A DNA stretch of 31,914 nt from DASVDK01 sp036381125 [NCBI: Thermodesulfobacteriota bacterium] (GTDB taxonomy: Bacteria > DASVDK01), in NCBI GenBank assembly GCA_036381125.1, contig DASVDK010000280.1, positions 1-31,914 on the forward strand, given 5' to 3'. Positions within the stretch are counted from its first letter, which is position 1, and every line of letters begins with the position of its first letter. A program made the translations under genes and the position numbers. The notes under the pieces are model-generated. The model did not search any database and had not been told where the DNA came from. It saw only the letters and a program-made list of their open reading frames with translations. Shown here piece after piece: positions 1 to 6,182 of the stretch.

Positions 1-578
1 AGGTAGAGGGCCTCCCACATGCGCGAGAGGTAGGTGCCGCTCGGGATGTCGAGGAGCCCGACGGCGACGACGTAGCCGCCCAGGATCCCGATCACGTCGC
101 AGATCACGGTGAGCAGCGGGACCATCGCCACGCCGGCCACGATCCGCGGCGTCACCAGGTAGTTGACCGGCGACACGGCCATGGTGGCGAGGGCGTCGAT
201 CTGCTCGGTGATCCGCATGGTGCCGAGTTCGGCGGCCATGGCGCTGCCCGCCCGCGCCGCCACCATGAGGCTCGTCAGGACCGGCCCCAGCTCGCGCGTC
301 ATGCTGAGCGCCACCGCGACGCTCACGAGCGACTCGGCGGTGAAGAGGCGGAAGGCGTGGAAGGACTGGAGGGCCAGCACCGCGCCGGTGAAGCCGCCCG
401 TCAGGATCACCACGAAGAGCGACTGCACCCCCACGAACTCGGCCTGTTTGAGCATCACGCCGATCCGGAACGGGGGCCGGACGAGCCAGCCGAACGCGTC
501 GAACAGGAGGAGCGCGATCCGGCCGACGTCCTCGATCGCGACGATGACCCCGCGGCCGAGCCGCTCGATCAGGACCAT
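1..578 (-). CDS. mlaE: MlaE-family ABC transporter permease (partial, 3' part off the left edge)
   Basis: Integral inner-membrane permease of the Mla (YrbE/Ttg2B) lipid-transport ABC system, which moves phospholipids between the inner membrane and a periplasmic MlaD-type carrier. About 192 residues are visible and the frame stays open to position 1, so the C-terminus is missing. Typical family features are seen: an N-terminal amphipathic stretch, FRIGVMLKQAEFVGVQSL, the helix FTGAVLALQ, the segment TRELGPVLTSLMVAARAG and the conserved AAELGTMRITEQIDAL. The ATG at 578 overlaps the alr stop in a TGATG arrangement, so translation is probably coupled to alr. MlaF, MlaD and other partners would lie beyond the edge and are not seen. 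The family is confident; the exact substrate is inferred. Confidence 0.93.
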   Translation of the reverse strand, partial: MVLIERLGRGVIVAIEDVGRIALLLFDAFGWLVRPPFRIGVMLKQAEFVGVQSLFVVILTGGFTGAVLALQSFHAFRLFTAESLVSVAVALSMTRELGPVLTSLMVAARAGSAMAAELGTMRITEQIDALATMAVSPVNYLVTPRIVAGVAMVPLLTVICDVIGILGGYVVAVGLLDIPSGTYLSRMWEALY

Positions 579-1765
579 CAGCGCCGGCCCAGGTAGCGCC
601 GCGGGACCCGGGGCCCCACCCCGCAGAAGAGCGCGTAGGCGACGGTGCCGGCCAGCGCCGCCACCTCCTCGGCCGCCAGCGAGACGTCGCCCTGGCGCCC
701 GAACCAGAGCACGGGATCGCCGATGCGGACCTCCGGAAGGTCCGTCACGTCGAGCATCGTCCAGTCCATGCAGACCCGTCCGGCGATCGGCGCGCGGCGC
801 CCGCCGACGAGCGCCGCCCCCACGCCCGAAAGCTGCCGCGGCAGCCCGTCCGCGTAGCCGGTCGGGACCACGGCGACGCGCGTCGGGCGGGTGGCCCGAA
901 AGGTGCGGCCGTACGACACCGTGTCGCCCGGCGCCAGGTCGCGCAGCCCCGTCACCGCCGAGAGGAGCGACATCACCGGCTCGACCAGCGACGGCTCCGG
1001 CGAGTGGGCCCCGTAGAGGGCGATGCCGGCGCGCACCATCGTGCACGCCGGCCAGGCGTCGACGAGCCCGGCCGAGTTGTCGACGTGCCGGTGGACCGGG
1101 GCGTGTCCGAGGGCCCTGACGCGGGCGAGCGCCTCGTCGAGCGCCGCGCGCTGGCCGGCCGTGAAGCGGGCCTCGGTCGGGTCGTCGGCCGCGGCGAGGT
1201 GGCTCATGAGCCCCTCGACGACGACGTTCGGCCGGTGGCGCTCGAGGCGCTCCATGAAGCGCGGCAGCTCCGAGGGGGCCAGGCCGAGGCGATGCATCCC
1301 GGTGTCCACCTTGACGTGGACCGGCACCGGTCGACCCCGGCGGGCGCCGGCCGCGGCGAGGCGCGCCAGCACGCAGGCCGCCGGGTCGGTCGCCTCGGCC
1401 CCCGGGCCGTCGGCCGGCAGCGAGTGGACGACCGGCGTGAGGTCCGCCGCCACGGCCGCCTCGACCTCGTCCGGGTAGAGCCCCCCCAGGACGAGGATCG
1501 GCCCGGTGTCGCCCGCCTGCCGCAGGCGGAGGCCCTCGTCGGCGGTGGCAACGCCGAGCCAGGGGGCGCCCGCCTCTCGCGCGGCACGCGCCACCTCCGC
1601 GGCCCCGTGGCCGTAGGCATCGGCCTTCACCACCGCCATGACCGGGCGGGACGCCCGACGCGCGAGCGCGCGCAGGTTGCGGCCGAGGGCCGCGAGGTCG
1701 ATCTCGGCCCTGGTCGGCCGTCCGCCCAGCACGGCGGCCGCGGCGCCCGCGTCCCCGATCCGCAT
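578..1765 (-). CDS. alr: Alanine racemase
   Basis: Cytosolic PLP enzyme that interconverts L- and D-alanine for peptidoglycan synthesis. At 395 aa it is a normal family length. The PLP-binding lysine is K47 in MAVVKADAYGHG. The second catalytic residue, the tyrosine of the family motif, is Y285 in DTVSYGRTF. Other family signatures are RAGIALYG (about 246-253), VDTGMHRLG, PTGYADGLPR and GRVCMD. The first 15-20 residues are Ala-rich and vary in the family, so a start slightly downstream is possible, but ATG 1765 sits directly behind a promoter-like sequence. It is followed without a gap by the mlaE-type permease, which suggests a cell-envelope operon. Confidence 0.95.
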   Translation of the reverse strand: MRIGDAGAAAAVLGGRPTRAEIDLAALGRNLRALARRASRPVMAVVKADAYGHGAAEVARAAREAGAPWLGVATADEGLRLRQAGDTGPILVLGGLYPDEVEAAVAADLTPVVHSLPADGPGAEATDPAACVLARLAAAGARRGRPVPVHVKVDTGMHRLGLAPSELPRFMERLERHRPNVVVEGLMSHLAAADDPTEARFTAGQRAALDEALARVRALGHAPVHRHVDNSAGLVDAWPACTMVRAGIALYGAHSPEPSLVEPVMSLLSAVTGLRDLAPGDTVSYGRTFRATRPTRVAVVPTGYADGLPRQLSGVGAALVGGRRAPIAGRVCMDWTMLDVTDLPEVRIGDPVLWFGRQGDVSLAAEEVAALAGTVAYALFCGVGPRVPRRYLGRR

Positions 1766-1773
1766 AGGCCGCT

Positions 1774-1802
1774 AATCTAGCCCAGCGCCCCCTCGAACGC
1801 AA
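1774..1802 (-). promoter_or_regulatory. Candidate housekeeping promoter for alr
   Basis: Read on the minus strand, TTGCGT (1797-1802) and TAGATT (1774-1779) are separated by 17 nt, close to the sigma-70 consensus. The expected start of transcription, about 7 nt after the -10 box, falls around 1767, only a few bases before ATG 1765. The alr message would therefore be almost leaderless. This is a sequence match only, and -10 matches are easy to find by chance. Confidence 0.4.
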
Positions 1803-1855
1803 AGCGAGAGCGGCCATGATCCACGGGATATCTTGCACTTATCGCCGTCGGGCCG

Positions 1856-1884
1856 CCGGCGCGCGCCGCAGCGGCGCGCGCCGG
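1856..1884. repeat. 29-nt GC-only perfect palindrome upstream of the ECF41 promoter
   Basis: Two 14-nt arms, CCGGCGCGCGCCGC (1856-1869) and its exact reverse complement (1871-1884), flank a single A. As RNA this would fold into a very stable hairpin with a short loop. It ends 10 nt before the TGTCACA box of the sigma gene and lies between the divergent alr and sigma promoters. A T-run is absent on either side, so it is not a classical terminator; an operator, transcription barrier or repeat-family member are alternatives. A similar palindrome lies at 27161-27187. Confidence 0.7.
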
Positions 1885-1894
1885 GGGCTTCGGC

Positions 1895-1920
1895 TGTCAC
1901 AGGACGCCGCGTCGGACGTC
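1895..1920 (+). promoter_or_regulatory. ECF41-type promoter of the sigma gene
   Basis: TGTCACA (1895-1901) is followed after 15 nt by CGTC (1917-1920). This matches the ECF41 target motif as I know it from published work (TGTCACA with a CGTC -10 element about 16 nt away). It precedes the sigma ORF start at 1957, consistent with autoregulation. The same motif occurs before the next gene at 2578-2604, which strengthens the call. Confidence 0.75.
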
Positions 1921-1956
1921 TTCGATCCGGGCGCGGACCAAGGGGCGCAAGCGCGC

Positions 1957-2538
1957 ATGGAAGGCTTCGAGGCGTATCGTGACCGCCTGCTCGGGGCGGC
2001 CTACCGCATGCTCGGCTCCCGCGCCGAGGCCGAGGACGTCGTGCAGGAAGCCTACCTGCGCTGGCACCAGGCCGATCGCGAGGCGATCCGCAACCCCGAG
2101 GCCTGGCTCGTGACGGCCGTCACCCGGCTCGCCATCGATCGCCTGCGCGCCCTCCTCGGGCTCTTCGCCCCCGACGCCGCCTGGACCGCCGACGGCGGCG
2201 GCCGCGTGCCCGCGAGCCGCCGGGTGATCGTCGGCGCCGAGCGGATCGCGAGGCTCCTCCTCGGGCTCGGCAAGTCGTTCTATCGGGGCGAGGTCACCCG
2301 GGAGGTCGTGACCATCAACGGCGAGGCCGGGCTCGTCGTCCGGGTCGACGGCCGCATCAGGTCGACGATCTCCATCGCCACCGATGGGGAGCGGATCCTG
2401 GCGGGGTACACGGTCGTCAACCCCGACAAGCTGCCGCGCCCCTTCCCCGACGGCCGGCTCGGGAGGGGGACCGAACTCGAGCAGCCCGCCGCCGGGGAGA
2501 GCGGCCCGCCGCCGGGGATGGAAAATGGAAAGACCTGA
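1957..2538 (+). CDS. ECF41-family RNA polymerase sigma factor lacking region 4 (internal in-frame deletion)
   Basis: Group ECF41 (SigJ-like) sigma factors carry sigma regions 2 and 4 followed by a SnoaL-like C-terminal domain that tunes activity. Here region 2 is present (residues 1-64; AYRMLGSRAEAEDVVQEAYL, then NPEAWLVTAVTRLAIDRLR). It runs directly into the SnoaL-like domain (from about residue 65: ALLGLFAPDAAW, DGGGR at 79-83, NPDKL at 155-159). The WLPEP linker motif and all of region 4, about 110-125 residues expected, are missing without loss of frame. The product is 193 aa, where about 290-320 would be usual. ATG 1957 was chosen because it matches the family start and lies behind the TGTCACA promoter; the frame is open further upstream to 1816. 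The last codons read into a repeat. It could be a pseudogene, an assembly collapse or a trimmed regulator. Confidence 0.85.
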   Translation: MEGFEAYRDRLLGAAYRMLGSRAEAEDVVQEAYLRWHQADREAIRNPEAWLVTAVTRLAIDRLRALLGLFAPDAAWTADGGGRVPASRRVIVGAERIARLLLGLGKSFYRGEVTREVVTINGEAGLVVRVDGRIRSTISIATDGERILAGYTVVNPDKLPRPFPDGRLGRGTELEQPAAGESGPPPGMENGKT

Positions 2539-2567
2539 CCCCGTGGAAAATGGAAAGACCTGACCCC
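2519..2567. repeat. Two tandem copies of a 24-nt REP/RAYT-like element
   Basis: The sequence TGGAAAATGGAAAGACCTGA followed by CCCC occurs at 2519-2542 and again at 2544-2567, in the same orientation and separated by one base. Its reverse complement begins GGGGTCAGGTC, which resembles the short dispersed elements found next to REP-associated tyrosine (RAYT-type) transposases in many genomes. That comparison is from memory. The sigma-factor stop codon (2536-2538) lies inside the first copy, so the last few residues of the protein are repeat-encoded. No other copy was noticed in the window. Confidence 0.7.
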
Positions 2568-2577
2568 CGGCTGCGGA

Positions 2578-2604
2578 TGTCACATCGCGCCCCCCGCCCG
2601 CGTC
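2578..2604 (+). promoter_or_regulatory. ECF41-type promoter of the AhpD/CMD-like gene
   Basis: TGTCACA (2578-2584), exactly 16 nt, then CGTC (2601-2604): an exact match to the ECF41 target motif as I recall it. Transcription should start near 2611-2614. An ATG at 2615 would then be at the very 5' end of the message, which supports the downstream GTG at 2639 as the real start. Confidence 0.85.
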
Positions 2605-2638
2605 TTCCGGGTGAATGACCACAGGGAGGAATCCAACC

Positions 2639-3115
2639 GTGACCCCACGCATCGACCTGAGCAAGTACCACTCGACGGGCCTCGTCCGCGCCATGCTGGC
2701 GCTGCAGCGCGAGGTGGAGGCGAGCGGCCTCGAGCACCGGCTGCTCGAGCTCGTCAAGATCCGGGCCTCGCAGATGAACGGCTGCGCCTACTGCATCGAC
2801 ATGCACACCAAGGACGCCCGGGCGCAGGGCGAGACGGAGCAGCGGATCTACGCCCTCGACGCCTGGCGCGAGACCCCCTTCTTCACCGACCGGGAACGGG
2901 CGGCGCTCGCCTGGACCGAGGCGGTCACGAACCTCGCCGACGGTCACGTCCCGGACGAGGTGTACGAGGAGGCTCGCCGGCACTTCAACGAGCCCGAACT
3001 CGTGGCCCTCACCTTCGCCGTCGTGGCGATCAACGGCTGGAACCGCCTGTCGATCCCCTTCCGAAAGGTCCCCGGCAGCTACCAGCCGCGCACGGCGGCC
3101 GCCACCTCCGCCTGA
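2639..3115 (+). CDS. Carboxymuconolactone decarboxylase / AhpD-like family protein
   Basis: Small all-helical protein of the CMD/AhpD superfamily, 158 aa from the chosen start. It carries the redox motif CAYCIDMH (CxxC plus His) typical of AhpD-like alkylhydroperoxidase proteins. Members have thiol-dependent peroxidase activity or act as unknown oxidoreductases. The GTG at 2639 has a strong Shine-Dalgarno (AGGGAGGA, 2623-2630) about 9 nt upstream; the in-frame ATG at 2615 sits at the predicted transcript end and lacks a ribosome site. The gene is one of the standard ECF41 partners (carboxymuconolactone decarboxylase, oxidoreductase or epimerase, the COE group) and has an ECF41 promoter. Its physiological substrate is unknown. 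Confidence 0.93.
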   Translation: MTPRIDLSKYHSTGLVRAMLALQREVEASGLEHRLLELVKIRASQMNGCAYCIDMHTKDARAQGETEQRIYALDAWRETPFFTDRERAALAWTEAVTNLADGHVPDEVYEEARRHFNEPELVALTFAVVAINGWNRLSIPFRKVPGSYQPRTAAATSA

Positions 3116-3176
3116 GGCGTCGCGCGAGGGGTGTCGTCCGGCTGCGGCTCGCCCACGGCGGCGGGTGACGGTCGGG

Positions 3177-3205
3177 TTGACACCCCCTCGCGCGAGCGCT
3201 AGCCT
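3177..3205 (+). promoter_or_regulatory. Sigma-70-type promoter of the thiamine operon
   Basis: TTGACA (3177-3182), 17 nt, then TAGCCT (3200-3205): a perfect -35 box and a moderate -10 box. It ends about 15 nt before the start of the TPP aptamer, as expected for a riboswitch leader promoter. Confidence 0.75.
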
Positions 3206-3220
3206 TTCGGCACATATCGC

Positions 3221-3320
3221 TGGGGGAGTGCTCGCGGCCCGAGGCGGCCGCCCGCGCTGAGAGTCCCGCGGAGGGACGACCCTTCGAACCTGATCCGGGT
3301 CATGCCGGCGTAGGGAAGCG
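3221..3320 (+). ncRNA. TPP riboswitch (THI element)
   Basis: Thiamine-pyrophosphate-sensing leader RNA. The conserved parts are present in order: the opening GGGGGAGTGC (from 3222), CTGAGA (3257-3262), a short GTCCC/GGGAC hairpin, ACCCTT (3279-3284), GAACCTGATCCGGGTCATGC (from 3286) and the closing GCGTAGGGAAG (to about 3318). The genes that follow are thiS, thiG and thiE, exactly the expected targets. A terminator-like hairpin lies 20-25 nt downstream, so control is probably by premature termination when TPP is bound. Confidence 0.96.
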
Positions 3321-3341
3321 ACCTGAATCCAGTGTGGAATC

Positions 3342-3372
3342 AAGCCGTGTCCCAGCCGGGCACGGCTTTTTT
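3342..3372 (+). terminator. Rho-independent attenuator of the TPP riboswitch
   Basis: AGCCGTG (3343-3349) pairs with CACGGCT (3361-3367), with CCC/GGG extending the stem, followed by a run of six T (3367-3372). It sits between the aptamer and the thiS ribosome-binding site. In the family, ligand binding favours this hairpin. The antiterminator pairing was not worked out here. Confidence 0.88.
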
Positions 3373-3388
3373 CGTTGGAGCCGCTCGC

Positions 3389-3595
3389 GTGGCGCTGACC
3401 ATCACTCTGAACGGCGAGCCGTACACCCTCGAGGGGCCGGCCACCCTCGCCGCGCTCCTCGAACGGCTCGAGATCCACCCGCAGACCGTCGCGGTGGAGC
3501 TGAACCAGGACATCGTCCGGCGCGACCGCCTGGCCGAGACGCCGCTTGCCGAGGGGGACAGGGTCGAGGTCGTGCGGATGATCGGCGGAGGCTAG
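3389..3595 (+). CDS. thiS: Sulfur carrier protein ThiS
   Basis: Ubiquitin-fold sulfur carrier for thiazole synthesis; its C-terminal Gly-Gly is adenylated by ThiF and converted to the thiocarboxylate. At 68 aa it is the usual size and ends RVEVVRMIGGG. The GTG at 3389 follows a TTGGAG ribosome site (3375-3380) just after the attenuator. An earlier in-frame GTG at 3332 would start inside the leader, before the terminator hairpin, and is rejected. The stop is 3 nt before thiG, and the thiG ribosome site (GGAGG) lies inside the thiS end, so the two are probably coupled. ThiF is not encoded in this window. Confidence 0.93.
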   Translation: MALTITLNGEPYTLEGPATLAALLERLEIHPQTVAVELNQDIVRRDRLAETPLAEGDRVEVVRMIGGG

Positions 3596-3598
3596 ACC

Positions 3599-4372
3599 AT
3601 GAACGACACCTTCCGCCTGGCCGGCCGCGAGTACCGCTCGCGCCTCATCGTCGGCACCGGCAAGTACGCCACCATGGAGCAGATGGTCGAGGCGCTCGAC
3701 GCGTCGGGCACCGAGATCGTCACCGTGGCGATCCGGCGCGTGAACCTCGCCGACCGCTCCCGGAAGTCGCTGCTCGACTACCTCGACCTCTCGCGGTACA
3801 CGCTCCTGCCGAACACCGCCGGCTGCTACACGGCCGAGGAGGCGGTGCGCGTGGCGCGCCTCGCGCGGGAGGCGACCGGATCGAGCCTCGTCAAGCTCGA
3901 GGTCATCGGCGACCAGCGCACCCTCTTCCCCGACAACGAGCAGACCCTCGTCGCCGCACGGCAGCTCGTGCAGGAAGGCTTCACGGTCCTTCCCTACTGC
4001 ATCGACGACCCGATCGTCTGCCGGAAGCTCGAGGAGATCGGCTGCGCCGCCGTCATGCCGCTCGCGGCGCCCATCGGATCCGGCCTCGGCATCAGGAACC
4101 CGCACAACATCCGGATCATCCTCGAGTTCGCGAAGGTGCCGGTCATCGTGGACGCCGGCGTCGGCCAGGCGTCCGACGCCGCCTACGCCATGGAGCTCGG
4201 CGTCGACGCCGTCCTCATGAACACCGCCATCGCCGGCGCGAAGGAGCCGGTCCTCATGGCCGAGGCCATGAAGGCGGCCGTCGAGGCGGGACGCAAGTCG
4301 TTCCTCGCCGGGCGGATCCCGCGCAAGCTCTACGCCCAGGCGTCGAGCCCCATCGAGGGGATGATCGAGTAG
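3599..4372 (+). CDS. thiG: Thiazole synthase ThiG
   Basis: Cytosolic TIM-barrel enzyme that builds the thiazole phosphate ring from deoxyxylulose 5-phosphate, dehydroglycine and sulfur carried on ThiS. Its 257 aa match the family. Signatures include [10 protein letters not shown] near the N-terminus, the Schiff-base lysine in [10 protein letters not shown] (about residue 99), [32 protein letters not shown] (phosphate binding) and [18 protein letters not shown]. It follows thiS by 3 nt and precedes thiE by 11 nt in a TPP-riboswitch operon. The dehydroglycine-forming enzyme (ThiO or ThiH) and ThiF are not nearby. Confidence 0.97.
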   Translation: MNDTFRLAGREYRSRLIVGTGKYATMEQMVEALDASGTEIVTVAIRRVNLADRSRKSLLDYLDLSRYTLLPNTAGCYTAEEAVRVARLAREATGSSLVKLEVIGDQRTLFPDNEQTLVAARQLVQEGFTVLPYCIDDPIVCRKLEEIGCAAVMPLAAPIGSGLGIRNPHNIRIILEFAKVPVIVDAGVGQASDAAYAMELGVDAVLMNTAIAGAKEPVLMAEAMKAAVEAGRKSFLAGRIPRKLYAQASSPIEGMIE

Positions 4373-4383
4373 ACTGACGGGAT

Positions 4384-5049
4384 ATGCCCCGGCTCGACTT
4401 CCGGCTCTACCTCGTGACCGACCGGAAGGCCGCGGAGGCGGCCGGTCGAACCCTTCCGGCCGTCCTCGGCGCCGCGCTCGCCCGGGCCGCCGCGCGGGGC
4501 GTGCGCGTCGGCGTGCAACTCAGGGAGAAGGACCTCGACGGCGGGCCGCTCCTGGCCCTGGCCCGCGAGGCCCGCGCCGTCACGCGCGACCACGGCGCCC
4601 GCCTCCTCGTGAACGACCGGCTCGACGTGGCGGTCGCGGCCGAGGCCGACGGCGTGCACCTGCCGGCGCGCGGGCTGCCCCCCGACGCGGCCCGCAAGCT
4701 CCTCGCCGCCACGGGCCTCATCGGCGTCTCGACCCACTCGGCCGCCGAGGCGGCGGCCGCGCGCGACCGGGGCGCCGACTTCGTGGTGCTCGGTCCGGTG
4801 TACGAGCCTGCGTCCAAGCGGGCCGCCGGCCCGCCGCTCGGCGTGGCGGCCCTCGCCGGCGCGGTGGGCGAGGCCGGCCTGCCGGTGCTGGCGCTGGGCG
4901 GGCTCACGCCCGAGCGGGTGGCGGAGGTCGTGCAGGCCGGCGCGCACGGCGTCGCCTGCATCGGCGCCGTCATGGGCGCGTCCGACCCGGCCGCGGCGGT
5001 CGACCGCTTCCTCGACGCGCTCGAGGCGCACACCGGGGCCCCGGCATGA
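4384..5049 (+). CDS. thiE: Thiamine-phosphate synthase ThiE
   Basis: Joins hydroxymethylpyrimidine diphosphate and thiazole phosphate to give thiamine phosphate. At 221 aa this is a normal TIM-barrel ThiE. Visible motifs are FRLYLVTDRK at the N-terminus, VQLREKDLDGG (diphosphate and pyrimidine binding), LLVNDRLDVAVAAEADGVHL (Mg and thiazole region), IGVSTHSAAEA, DFVVLGPVYEPASK and ALGGLTPERV. It is the third gene of the riboswitch operon. Its stop overlaps the next gene by 4 nt (ATGA), so the small zinc-ribbon protein is probably translated with it. Confidence 0.96.
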   Translation: MPRLDFRLYLVTDRKAAEAAGRTLPAVLGAALARAAARGVRVGVQLREKDLDGGPLLALAREARAVTRDHGARLLVNDRLDVAVAAEADGVHLPARGLPPDAARKLLAATGLIGVSTHSAAEAAAARDRGADFVVLGPVYEPASKRAAGPPLGVAALAGAVGEAGLPVLALGGLTPERVAEVVQAGAHGVACIGAVMGASDPAAAVDRFLDALEAHTGAPA

Positions 5050-5243
5050 CCGCGCGACCCCTTCTCGTCTGCCGCGCCTGCGGCTACTCCGGCAAGATGA
5101 CCCCCTTCGGCCGCCAGCCGAAGCAGCTCCTCTTCCGCGCCTGCCTCTGGCTCCTCGTCCTGCTCCCCGGCTACCTCTACGACTTCGCGATCAGGGACCG
5201 CTACATCTGCAAGCGGTGCAAGGCCGAGGTGTACGCGCGCTGA
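5046..5243 (+). CDS. Small zinc-ribbon membrane protein (hypothetical)
   Basis: 65-aa protein of unknown function. Two cysteine pairs, CRACG at 9-13 and CKRCK at 55-59, bracket a hydrophobic helix (about 28-46, LLFRACLWLLVLLPGYLYDF). It looks like a split zinc ribbon anchored by one membrane helix with both knuckles on the same or opposite faces. It overlaps thiE by 4 nt (ATGA) and is the last gene of the thiamine operon, so it is likely under TPP control. No known thiamine function matches it. The GC-ended codon use is like that of its neighbours, which supports real coding. Confidence 0.75.
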   Translation: MTARPLLVCRACGYSGKMTPFGRQPKQLLFRACLWLLVLLPGYLYDFAIRDRYICKRCKAEVYAR

Positions 5244-5246
5244 GTC

Positions 5247-5885
5247 TCAGTCCCGAAGGGCGCGGCGCGCCTCGCGACCGAGCGCTCGGGCGACGGCGCG
5301 GAAGAACGGCCGGCCCCACAGGCCGACCGACAGCGCCGCGCCGAAGAGCACCACGGCGTCGATGCTCTCCCGCCCTTCGCGCGTCCAGTACACGTCCTCG
5401 AGGCGCAGCCAGAGCGCGAACTCGTCCAGCGTGAGGGCCGCCCCGATGCCGTAGAGGGCGGCCGTGAGCTTCGACGTCCGCGGCGACGAGCCGTCCGCGC
5501 CGGTCCCCACCTGGACGAGCCAGCAGTACCCGACGGCGAGCAACAGCAGGATTCCCCAGACCAGGTGGTGCACGTGGGTGCCGCCGACGGCGAGGTCCCG
5601 GAAGGGACCGACCTGGTCGCGGATGGCGTGGGTGATGCCCCGGACGGTGCCGAAGGCGACGAAGAAGCCGAGAGACGCCAGGAAGAGTCGCTCCCGGCGC
5701 TGATCGCGGAAGTACTGCCGGTAGTAGGCCGCGGGCGACCCGGGTAATCGCACGGCAAGGTAGCCGAGCATCAGGCCCACGCCCGCGGCGATCAGGCACG
5801 TCGCCGCCGCCACGATCCAGAAGGGGTTCGTCGTCCGCTCCCTCCGACCTGCCGCGGGCTCGACGGCCGGACCGACCGGCAACAC
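5247..5885 (-). CDS. Conserved integral membrane protein of unknown function (HxHH motif)
   Basis: About 212 aa with four or five predicted membrane helices: TNPFWIVAAATCLIAAGVGL, a helix around LFLASLGFFVAFGTVRG, THVHHLVWGILLLLAVGY, LYGIGAALTLDEFALWL and IDAVVLFGAALSVGLWG. The cluster of histidines at the membrane edge (THVHHLVWG), the acidic LDEFALWLRLEDVYW and the spacing recall a conserved hypothetical family that I have seen in actinobacteria; its function is unknown to me. A metal- or haem-related role could be guessed from the histidines but is not shown. GTG 5885 was chosen as the last start before the first helix that leaves a divergent gap to the efflux operon; the frame is open further upstream, so the start is uncertain. 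It converges tail to tail with the thiamine operon, 3 nt apart. Confidence 0.8.
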   Translation of the reverse strand: MLPVGPAVEPAAGRRERTTNPFWIVAAATCLIAAGVGLMLGYLAVRLPGSPAAYYRQYFRDQRRERLFLASLGFFVAFGTVRGITHAIRDQVGPFRDLAVGGTHVHHLVWGILLLLAVGYCWLVQVGTGADGSSPRTSKLTAALYGIGAALTLDEFALWLRLEDVYWTREGRESIDAVVLFGAALSVGLWGRPFFRAVARALGREARRALRD

Positions 5886-6107
5886 GATCCCGACGACCTG
5901 TCCTTGAGGATACGTCCTCCGCGCGACTCGCGCGCGACCGGCCTCGTTGTCGACGACCGCCGCGGTATCCCATCGCGGGGCCACCTGGGGCGTCCCCGCC
6001 ACAGGCCCCGAGGGTCCGGGCGCCGCAACGGGGCCTCCGCACAGCGCTTTTCCCGGCAGGCCGCACGGCACGGGCCTTGCGAACGCCTCGCGCGAGAGAG
6101 GCGCCGC

Positions 6108-6182
6108 ATGAGGACCCTGGACGTGGCGAGCCGCCGGCGGCGCGGCCCGGCGGCACCGGAAGCGGGCCGAGTGCCGACGTGA
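6108..6182 (+). CDS. Possible 24-aa leader peptide of the efflux operon
   Basis: A short ATG frame with a purine-rich GAGAGAGG upstream encodes an Arg-rich 24-residue peptide (contains SRRRRGP). It ends in TGA overlapping the GTG of the outer-membrane gene (GTGA at 6179-6182). The 4-nt overlap is the usual sign of translational coupling, so it may set translation of the operon. Alternatively it is chance, since GC-rich DNA holds many short open frames. There is no match to a known leader. Confidence 0.3.
   Translation: MRTLDVASRRRRGPAAPEAGRVPT

Noticed and set aside
1816-1956. N-terminal extension of the sigma factor from ATG 1816
   Set aside because: It would start upstream of the TGTCACA promoter and translate the 29-nt palindrome into an Arg/Gly-rich run; ATG 1957 fits the family start.
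2417-4105. 562-codon open frame on the minus strand across the CMD, riboswitch and thi genes
   Set aside because: It is antisense to well-supported genes and a riboswitch, is Arg/Gly/Asp-rich and shows no domain. It is a by-product of high GC.
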